This document shows positions 21,057-26,594 of a DNA stretch of 26,594 nucleotides, one piece after another. The notes beneath the pieces are model-generated. The model saw only the letters and a program-made list of their open reading frames with translations, had not been told where the DNA came from and did not search any database. Every line of letters starts with the position of its first letter. Position 1 is the first letter of the stretch. Origin of the DNA: an uncultured Microcaldota archaeon (lineage in GTDB: Archaea; Micrarchaeota; Micrarchaeia; Micrarchaeales; Micrarchaeaceae); contig CAIOIN010000093.1 in the NCBI GenBank assembly GCA_903858385.1, positions 1-26,594 of the forward strand, given 5' to 3'. A program made the position numbers and the translations under genes.

Positions 21057-21617
21057 TCAGCTGTATTTGGTGGAGAATTGTATGACGCGCAGTATCGTGT
21101 TGTCGGTGCTCGGCAGGTTCGAATAGGTGTAGTTTATCCACAGATATCCGGTTATGGCTGTGCCCGTTGTCCCTCTGGCGAGACCCGTGTTGGTGTAGCA
21201 GTTCGCGGTGAAGACCGCCTGGCTGCCGGAATAGATGGTCAATGGGCTCTGCAGGCCGCTGTTGGCAGGATAGTACTGCGGCCCTGAAGAGTAGGGCAAG
21301 AGATTTACGTTCCCGTATTGCGGAAAGTCGCCTATGGCATTGACTGAAGAGGAGCAGGACGCAGCATTTATTATCACGGTGCCACCTGTGGCCTGCGAGA
21401 GCAGGACCGAAAGGGCTCCGGAGCTGCTGAGCGCGTACGCGACGCACGAGAACGAAGGCACAGCGTTGCAGTACGAGGGCGCAAGCGCCTGGTTCGAGAA
21501 CATGAAGTGGAACGCGACGTACGAGACTATCATGAGCACTATGAACACGATGCCATAGGCAGACATGAAATCTAGGGCGGCCTGCGACTTCACCTTTCTA
21601 ATCTGCATCGAATCCAT
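21057..21617 (-). CDS. Type IV pilin-like protein
   Basis: The N-terminus MDSMQIRKVKSQAALDFMSAYGIVFIVLMIVSYVAF (in pieces) has a short basic leader, then SQAALDF and a hydrophobic helix, the layout of archaeal class III signal peptides and type IV pilins, where an Ala/Glu/Asp-x-Phe follows the cleavage site. The remaining 140 residues are Ser/Thr/Tyr-rich and contain four cysteines that could form disulfides. No prepilin peptidase or assembly ATPase is in the window. It starts 14 nt after the response regulator stop, so the two are likely co-transcribed. The pilin call rests on the N-terminus only. Confidence 0.75.
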   Translation of the reverse strand: MDSMQIRKVKSQAALDFMSAYGIVFIVLMIVSYVAFHFMFSNQALAPSYCNAVPSFSCVAYALSSSGALSVLLSQATGGTVIINAASCSSSVNAIGDFPQYGNVNLLPYSSGPQYYPANSGLQSPLTIYSGSQAVFTANCYTNTGLARGTTGTAITGYLWINYTYSNLPSTDNTILRVIQFSTKYS

Positions 21618-21631
21618 GGAATTCCTCGGTT

Positions 21632-22834
21632 TTAATCGTCTGCCGCTCCTGCCTTTCCGATCTGGAGCTTGACCCCGTTTGGATCCCTCGTTATCTTCAC
21701 GTCGAGCTCGTCGCTGCCGAACAGCTTGCGCAGCTCGTCGTAAGTGTATGATCCCAGATCCCGGGTCATGTCTCCCTTGCTCTTGAGTATCTCCTTCCTG
21801 CGCTCGGCTATCTTCTCCTTTTCGACGCGCTCGAAGGACAGCGAAAGCCGCGGCACCTCGTTCGATTCGAAAAGGCTGTCTATGTTGAGGTCTATGAATT
21901 TGTAGCCCTCGTCTTGTAGTATGAAGGGCAGCACGGCGCCGAACTCCTGCTTGACTTCGCCTACTGCGGCTTCGACGCGCTCCTTGGAGCCCGCGAGAAC
22001 GAACACGTCGCTGTTGAGGAACCCTGCGAACGCCCTTTCGTCCTTGTCCTTTGAGATTATGTCCTGCAGCAACTGCGACACCAGCCTTAGTATGATCACT
22101 CCGGACTTCCCGCCGAAGCGCTTCGCGTAGTCGCCGAGGTGCTCTATCTTCAAAGTCCCTATCAGGTATTCCGATCCCGCCTTTATCGAGCGCTCGACTT
22201 CCTTGGATATGCGCTCCTCGTCGGGAAGGTCTATCAGCGGATCGAACTTCTTGCCCTTCTTCTTCAGGAATATCGTGACCAGGCTGCGCAGCTCGTTCGG
22301 ATCGAACGGCTTCTTGATGTAGTAGTCTGCGCCGTTCTTTATGCCCTTGAACCTGTTGCTCGTGGGGTCCATGGCGCTTACCAGTATTACCGTGGTGTTG
22401 CTCGTCTCGGGGTCGCTCTTTATGGTCTGGCAGATGTCCAAGCCGTCCTTGTTTGGCAGCATCAGATCGAGTATGACGAGGTTGGGCTTGTTGCCCCTTA
22501 TGAAGGATATGGCCTCGCCGCCGTCGTACAGCTGGTTTATCTCGAACTCCTTGCCTATCGAGAGCGCCATGAGCTTGTTTATGTTCTTGTCGTCCTCTAC
22601 GATCAGGACTTTCCTGAGCGGATTCTGCTGCAGAAGGTAGTACATCATCACGCCGCCTGCACTCCTTGACGCTATCAGGCGCTTTACCTCCAATTCTAAT
22701 AGGCTGTCCTTCAGCTTGCGCTCGGATATCCCGCGGTTGAAGGCGATGTCGCCGAGCTCGTTGTAGGAGATCTGCTGCCGCTCGTTTATTATGCTGAGTA
22801 TGTCGTCAATTTCGCCGCCGGTCTGTGAACCCAT
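21632..22834 (-). CDS. Response regulator: wHTH - REC - degenerate GGDEF
   Basis: The 400-residue product has an N-terminal winged-helix-like domain (about 8-70, ending LIASRSAGGVMMYYLL), a REC domain (about 74-192) and a C-terminal GGDEF-like region (about 222-300). REC has the acidic pocket E80-D81-D82, phospho-acceptor D123 (VILDLMLP), S153 and K175 (IKKPF). In the GGDEF-like region the signature is NSDVF (274-278), so catalysis is unlikely. The last 100 residues are charged and unassigned. A DNA-binding-like domain before REC is an unusual order. It heads an operon with a pilin-like and a secreted protein, and lies near the histidine kinase at 24018. A TATA element at 22862-22874 is about 33 nt upstream. 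Confidence 0.87.
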   Translation of the reverse strand: MGSQTGGEIDDILSIINERQQISYNELGDIAFNRGISERKLKDSLLELEVKRLIASRSAGGVMMYYLLQQNPLRKVLIVEDDKNINKLMALSIGKEFEINQLYDGGEAISFIRGNKPNLVILDLMLPNKDGLDICQTIKSDPETSNTTVILVSAMDPTSNRFKGIKNGADYYIKKPFDPNELRSLVTIFLKKKGKKFDPLIDLPDEERISKEVERSIKAGSEYLIGTLKIEHLGDYAKRFGGKSGVIILRLVSQLLQDIISKDKDERAFAGFLNSDVFVLAGSKERVEAAVGEVKQEFGAVLPFILQDEGYKFIDLNIDSLFESNEVPRLSLSFERVEKEKIAERRKEILKSKGDMTRDLGSYTYDELRKLFGSDELDVKITRDPNGVKLQIGKAGAADD

Positions 22835-22861
22835 CCAATCGCCTATAGGGTATCAACAAAA

Positions 22862-22874
22862 AGTAATATTAGGC
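22862..22874 (-). promoter_or_regulatory. TATA element of the response regulator operon
   Basis: On the minus strand CAAGCCTAATATTAC includes a TATA-like TAATATTA, centred about 33 nt from the ATG at 22834. The leader is short. Confidence 0.4.
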
Positions 22875-22936
22875 TTGATGTTTCTGATGCGGTTGGAAAG
22901 TATTTGCCGACCCTGCTGCCGGGCGCGTCAGGCAAC

Positions 22937-22947
22937 CTATTTAAAGG
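22937..22947 (+). promoter_or_regulatory. TATA box of the 22975 surface protein gene
   Basis: CTATTTAAAGG lies about 30 nt upstream of the ATG at 22975, a clear archaeal promoter for a leaderless mRNA. It is divergent from the response regulator promoter. Confidence 0.55.
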
Positions 22948-22974
22948 CTTTTTGACCAATAACTACGTCTTTAC

Positions 22975-23976
22975 ATGGCGGAACCAAGCAAAGCTGCGGC
23001 AAGGCCGCACAGGCATGCACTCATGATACCGCGGATGGCCATCATCGCACTGGTCGTGATCGTTCTTGTGATCGCCGGGGCATATCTTGGATTGTCGGGA
23101 GGTGCCGCAAGGATCGGCACATCGACTGCAGTGACCTTGACCGGTTCGCCAAGCTATTTCAGCATAGGTTCCGGAGTCTATTCGCTATCGCTTGCAAGGG
23201 CAGGAAGCGGAGGCACGGCCTATATTTACGTCAACAGGCTGCCGATATTCGTGAACCCGCTGCTGAACGTTACGCTTGTTCAGGACAATACGACAAAGGT
23301 CAATGCCGGCTCGAGCTTCGCGAGCATAGGATTCATGCTCGAATCTGCGGGCAACAGCAGCATGGTGGTAAGGATAACCCCGCTTGACCCGAACCTTCAG
23401 ATCGCGCCGGACGCGGGCAGGATACGTGTCGTGAGCGTGTTACTCGCCGCGAATAATGGAGGAGCGTCTACGACGAGCTACATCACCACCACCGCGGTTA
23501 CCACTACAATTGCTGCGACTACAACCATAGCGCAAACGAACACCACGCACGCGAACATAATGACGGCGTTGAAGAGGTACAACGTTTATGGGCTGATGCA
23601 GAACTACAGCATCTTGTACGCGAACACCAGCCAATGCACTCCGATCGCGTACCACAACGCGTACACCCTGCACTACAGCTACCAGCCCATGGTGCCGAAC
23701 GATTACCAGAATGTCAGTACCGTCACGCCATACGCTCTTTACACGAACACGACAAACATTGGCAAGGGCAACTATTCGTTCGCCTACAGTACAAAGACAA
23801 TCGATTCGGTGTACAACAACACACATGTGGTTGTGATGAAGATCAACGTGTCGACTTCGAGGGTGTATAACACCGTGTTCTCGGGCATATTCCAGGGCCA
23901 GAACTACACCTCGCTCCTTATCGGCTACAGCAAAGCACAGGGCATCGGCGGCCCGTGCGGAGTAGTCGTGCCGTAG
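22975..23976 (+). CDS. Membrane-anchored surface protein with Thr-rich linker
   Basis: The 333-residue product has a basic N-terminus and one membrane helix at about 18-42 (MAIIALVVIVLVIAGAYLGLSG). A strand-rich domain (about 50-160) follows, then a Thr-rich linker (about 165-192, TTTAVTTTIAATTTIAQT) and a second domain of about 140 residues rich in Tyr and Asn, with more than ten N-x-S/T sequons. The helix is more likely an N-terminal anchor than a cleaved signal. The linker resembles that of the large surface protein at 9638, hinting at a shared envelope style. The family is not recognised. It sits between the kinase and the regulator genes on the opposite strand and could be a target or sensor partner. 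Confidence 0.8.
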   Translation: MAEPSKAAARPHRHALMIPRMAIIALVVIVLVIAGAYLGLSGGAARIGTSTAVTLTGSPSYFSIGSGVYSLSLARAGSGGTAYIYVNRLPIFVNPLLNVTLVQDNTTKVNAGSSFASIGFMLESAGNSSMVVRITPLDPNLQIAPDAGRIRVVSVLLAANNGGASTTSYITTTAVTTTIAATTTIAQTNTTHANIMTALKRYNVYGLMQNYSILYANTSQCTPIAYHNAYTLHYSYQPMVPNDYQNVSTVTPYALYTNTTNIGKGNYSFAYSTKTIDSVYNNTHVVVMKINVSTSRVYNTVFSGIFQGQNYTSLLIGYSKAQGIGGPCGVVVP

Positions 23977-23985
23977 ATACGGATC

Positions 23986-24015
23986 TCTCAGTTGCGTTGC
24001 AACTCGGCCCGAGAA
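23986..24015. terminator. Hairpin between convergent genes
   Basis: AGTTGC-GTT-GCAACT (23990-24004) is a perfect 6-bp hairpin inside an outer TCTC/GAGA pair. It lies between the stop codons of the surface protein and the histidine kinase, which converge. No T-run follows, so a termination role is only possible. Confidence 0.35.
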
Positions 24016-24017
24016 GG

Positions 24018-26234
24018 CTATTGGGCCTGTTTCTTCTTGGTCTTGGGATTTATCGGCAGCGTGAACCAGAACCTGCTGCCCTTGCCGGGCTGAGACTCGA
24101 AATCTATCTTCCCGCCGTGCAGCGTTATTATGTCCTTGGTTATCGACAGTCCGAGGCCCGTGCCGGCCTGCTCCTGCTTGACCAGCTCCTTCTTCGGCGC
24201 CTGGTAGAACTTCTTGAACAGCTGGCGCTGGTCTTCGGGATTTATCCCTATCCCGGTATCGATGACGCTGCAGATCACGTACTTCTTGCCCTTCCTTTCT
24301 ATGTCGACGGTTATGCCCCCGGTCTCGGTGAACTTCACGGCATTCCCTATCAGGTTCACGAAGACCTGTATGAGCCTGTTTACGTCTGCGGTTATCTTGG
24401 GCACGTCGAACTTCGAGTTCCACGCAAATGTGAGGTGCTTGTTCTCGGCAGATTCCTTGAGCGCCTTTATGCTCGGATTGCTGCCCAGTTCTTTGAGGTC
24501 CACGCCCTCCTTGAGCTCGAGCTTCACCTTGTTGGAGTCAAGCTTCGCGGCTTCAAGCACCTGCTGTATTATCAGGGTGAGACGGCCGACCTCTTCTATT
24601 ATGGTTGAAACGTAATCCTTCTGCTCGGCATTGAGGGCTCCGACCCCGCCCTCGTAAAGAAGCTTGGAGTACCCGTTTATGCTCGTCAATGGCGTCTTCA
24701 GCTCATGGGTTATGTTGTATATGAACTGTGACTTTAGATCGCTTGTCGACTTGAGCCTGCCCATATTTATCGTCAAATCCCGTATCGCGGATTCCTGTTC
24801 GTTGATCTTCCTGCGCGTGGCGAGCTCCTTGGTGACTATGATGAAGCTGGAATTCCCGTCTATGTCCTTGAACGCGCGCATGGAGTGCGTTGCCGGCACC
24901 TTGGTGCCGTCCTTGGCGTTCAGGTCTATGTAGGAGTTGTCGACCTTGTTGCCCTTCCTCACGTAGGACATGTCGCGGTCGAGTATCGAAGGGTCGGCGT
25001 ACAGGTTCTTTATGTCCTTGCCTACGAGCTGGTCCCGCGCGTAGCCCAGCACGGATTCTACGGGCATGTTGGAACTTTTTATCAGCCCGGTCGCATCCAC
25101 GACCAGGACTATGTCCGAGGTGCTGTCTATGAAATCTGAAAGAGTGGACTGCATGTTGGCCACGTACTGCTCGGAGCGGGCATTCGCGAAAAGCAGCACG
25201 TACCCGTTCGGCAGCTTGGATGCGACGTAGCGTATCAGCACTGGAGCGGAATCTGCGCTTATCAGGTTCATGGAGCCGGAGGTGCTGCGCGCGCCCTTCG
25301 ACAGCTTGTCCTTCAGCTCGACCCTCTCGCCGACCGGCACCATGTCCGTTATCACCTTGCCGATGACCAGGTCGCTCTGGTAGCCCATGACCTTTTCTAT
25401 GCCTTCGGTCACGTTGGTCACCGTCAATCCGTCGTCGAGGTACATCACGCCGACGTAGGCCGACTCCCCGATCAGTTCGAGTACCTTCCTGAACTTCTCC
25501 AGCTCGGTCACGTTCTGCACCGAGACGTGCATCAGCCTTTCGTTCACCGGCCTCGATGACAGGGAGTACACGCGCATCGCATTGTTCAGGTTCAGCTCCG
25601 TCCTCGCGCTGCCCGACGACAGCTGCTTGACGTCAAGGTTGAGTATCTTTTTTATCTCGCTGGTCTGCACGTCGTAGCCGAACTCGTTGATCGCGCTCTT
25701 GTTCGCCTTCACTATCGAGCCCGTGCTCGAGACGAGCAATTGCGGGGTTATGCTGCTGAAGGCGCCGTCGAAATAGCTTGCAAGCTTCGCGCTCCTGCTG
25801 CTCTCGTACTTGTACATGAGGGCGAAGCCCATGAACGAGGCGCCGAACGAGACGCTGCTCATCAGGTCTTCCGTGAACTTGTTCTCGCTGTTGGAGAGCA
25901 GCTCCATCACGGACACGACCTTGCCGCCGGCGGTGACCGGCAGGATGGCGCAGCTCTTATAGCCCCGGTTCTTGTAGCCTATGAATTCGGGGAACGAGGA
26001 GAATTCGCTGAGCTGGTTGTCGATGTACGGCTTCCTCGTGTTGAGGACATAATCGAGCAGGGCGCTGCTCTTGTAGTCGCCGCTGTAGATGTTGGTCATG
26101 CCGACCTTGTCTATGCCGAAGTAATCGGATATTATCTTGGTGAAGTTCCTCGTGAGCTCCTCTTCGCTGACCGCGCTGTTCGTGACGGGTATAAGGTCAA
26201 GGAGCAGCTTGCTTATGACCATCTCGTGTACCAT
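24018..26234 (-). CDS. Soluble multi-sensor histidine kinase: GAF - PAS - PAS - PAS - HisKA - HATPase
   Basis: From the ATG at 26234 the product is 738 residues without any membrane helix. A GAF-like domain covers about 15-140, and three PAS-like regions cover about 155-240, 255-350 and 370-475 (the second with MGYQSDLVIGK, the third with VLGYARDQLVGKD). HisKA contains HELKTP with the phospho-acceptor His near residue 510. The ATPase domain shows the N box (FVNLIGNAVKF), G1 (DTGIGI) and G2 (GTGLGLSI). A TTG at 26270 is an alternative start. It lies one gene away from the response regulator at 21632, its likely partner, and would sense a cytosolic signal. A shared divergent promoter lies at 26315. 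Confidence 0.92.
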   Translation of the reverse strand: MVHEMVISKLLLDLIPVTNSAVSEEELTRNFTKIISDYFGIDKVGMTNIYSGDYKSSALLDYVLNTRKPYIDNQLSEFSSFPEFIGYKNRGYKSCAILPVTAGGKVVSVMELLSNSENKFTEDLMSSVSFGASFMGFALMYKYESSRSAKLASYFDGAFSSITPQLLVSSTGSIVKANKSAINEFGYDVQTSEIKKILNLDVKQLSSGSARTELNLNNAMRVYSLSSRPVNERLMHVSVQNVTELEKFRKVLELIGESAYVGVMYLDDGLTVTNVTEGIEKVMGYQSDLVIGKVITDMVPVGERVELKDKLSKGARSTSGSMNLISADSAPVLIRYVASKLPNGYVLLFANARSEQYVANMQSTLSDFIDSTSDIVLVVDATGLIKSSNMPVESVLGYARDQLVGKDIKNLYADPSILDRDMSYVRKGNKVDNSYIDLNAKDGTKVPATHSMRAFKDIDGNSSFIIVTKELATRRKINEQESAIRDLTINMGRLKSTSDLKSQFIYNITHELKTPLTSINGYSKLLYEGGVGALNAEQKDYVSTIIEEVGRLTLIIQQVLEAAKLDSNKVKLELKEGVDLKELGSNPSIKALKESAENKHLTFAWNSKFDVPKITADVNRLIQVFVNLIGNAVKFTETGGITVDIERKGKKYVICSVIDTGIGINPEDQRQLFKKFYQAPKKELVKQEQAGTGLGLSITKDIITLHGGKIDFESQPGKGSRFWFTLPINPKTKKKQAQ

Positions 26235-26274
26235 AGCAACATACCCATTCAAACGAGTGCAACCATTCAATCAG

Positions 26275-26288
26275 CTACATGAATGTAG
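26275..26288. promoter_or_regulatory. 14-nt palindrome in the kinase leader
   Basis: CTACAT-GA-ATGTAG is a perfect 6-bp inverted repeat that lies between the TATA element at 26315 and the kinase start, about where transcription would begin on the minus strand. It could be an operator for the wHTH regulator or another repressor. This is inference. Confidence 0.35.
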
Positions 26289-26314
26289 AATTTTCGTAGC
26301 TATTTAGCAGAGAA

Positions 26315-26324
26315 CTTATTTAAG
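26315..26324. promoter_or_regulatory. Near-palindromic TATA element shared by divergent genes
   Basis: CTTATTTAAG reads as a TATA box on both strands. It lies about 35 nt upstream of the ATG at 26356 (plus) and 45-80 nt upstream of the kinase starts (minus), so it could serve both. Confidence 0.4.
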
Positions 26325-26355
26325 ACTATTTTGTGAGTTCCTATCGGGTGGCAGT

Positions 26356-26594
26356 ATGCGCGACATAAGAGGCTTGGTCGCGAGAGCCCTGAAGGACATG
26401 GAGCTCGCGAAGAGGTGCAGGCAGAGAAAGGAGTACGCAGCGACTACATTGCTCTACAACAAGGCGATAGAGAGAGTGCTGAAGGCCCTGTTCATAAGCA
26501 AGAAGAGGAAGGAACCCCCCATGGGCGCGTCGGCGGTGTACCTGGCTTCGAACGTTAGGATGCCGGAGGAAATAATGACCGGTTTGCTGTCGGC
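26356..26594 (+). CDS. Partial gene, HEPN-like helical protein
   Basis: The frame is open from the ATG at 26356 to the window end (79 codons). It reads MRDIRGLVARALKDMELAKR, then a helix with YAATTLLYNKAIERVLKALF, then KKRKEPPMGASAVYLA. The pattern of a first helix, a second helix with an Ala/Leu-rich K-A-x-E-x-x-LKAL face and a following loop resembles HEPN-domain proteins, often paired with nucleotidyltransferases. The gene is cut before the region where the HEPN catalytic R-x4-6-H would appear, so the call is tentative. It diverges from the histidine kinase. Confidence 0.45.
   Translation, partial: MRDIRGLVARALKDMELAKRCRQRKEYAATTLLYNKAIERVLKALFISKKRKEPPMGASAVYLASNVRMPEEIMTGLLS

Noticed and set aside
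24018..26234. Membrane-bound histidine kinase
   Set aside because: No hydrophobic stretch of membrane length was found; the hydrophobic pieces belong to GAF/PAS strands and the ATPase core.
1..26594. CRISPR array, insertion sequence or transposase
   Set aside because: No regularly spaced repeats, no terminal inverted repeats with a transposase and no integrase were seen on either strand.

Overview
This window comes from an archaeon, most likely a DPANN lineage close to the ARMAN/Micrarchaeota. The evidence is an archaeal S10/spc-type ribosomal protein run that includes Rpp29, eS4, eL32 and eL19, archaeal-only families (DUF373, DUF99, Csl4, RpoL), BRE/TATA promoters about 25-35 nt upstream of starts with many leaderless genes, bulge-helix-bulge introns, a bipartite lipoate ligase, and a divergent 16S rRNA gene that is not linked to 23S. 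The lineage is an inference; no database search was possible.

Layout. 1-775 (minus): two tandem small paralogues of unknown function, the first cut by the window edge. 906-2126 (plus): DUF373 membrane protein. 2259-9634 (plus): one dense run, rnp1-rps17-rpl14-rpl24-rps4e-rpl5-rps14-rps8-rpl6-rpl32e-rpl19e-rpl18-rps5, then csl4-rpoL-DUF99 where rpl30/rpl15/secY would normally follow. rps14 (52 aa) is real but very short. 9638-11866 (minus): a large Thr/Ser-rich surface protein whose signal peptide appears to lie upstream of its first ordinary start codon. 12288-14279 (plus): 16S rRNA split by a 506-nt BHB intron that encodes a LAGLIDADG protein, flanked by a pre-rRNA processing stem and followed by a T-run. 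14427-15192 (minus): two overlapping A/T-richer ORFs that may be one frameshifted gene. 15338-17187 (minus): tRNA-Ser(GGA)-rps13-rps4-rps11. 17362-17436 (minus): tRNA-Lys(TTT). 17530-19422: lipA (plus) convergent with lplB-lplA (minus). 19441-22834 (minus): response regulator, pilin-like protein, secreted protein and an unknown protein, running on into lplB-lplA. 22975-23976 (plus): membrane-anchored surface protein. 24018-26234 (minus): soluble GAF/PAS histidine kinase. 26356-end (plus): partial HEPN-like gene sharing a divergent promoter with the kinase.

Most notable points. (1) The tRNA-Ser gene carries two micro-introns: 12 nt at the usual 37/38 site and 15 nt inside the T-loop, the latter in a complete BHB fold; the tRNA sits 12 nt before rps13, apparently in the same transcript. 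(2) The 16S rRNA 3' end reads CACCTTA rather than CACCTCC, so the anti-Shine-Dalgarno core is missing, and many operon genes instead start just after a TGAT(T) element that overlaps the upstream TGA stop and could pair with the AUCA that remains in the tail. (3) The 16S intron protein has Asn at the catalytic Asp position of both LAGLIDADG motifs, and its stop codon lies in the splice-site bulge. (4) The response regulator has the architecture wHTH-REC-degenerate GGDEF and heads an operon with a pilin-like gene, next to a histidine kinase without membrane segments.
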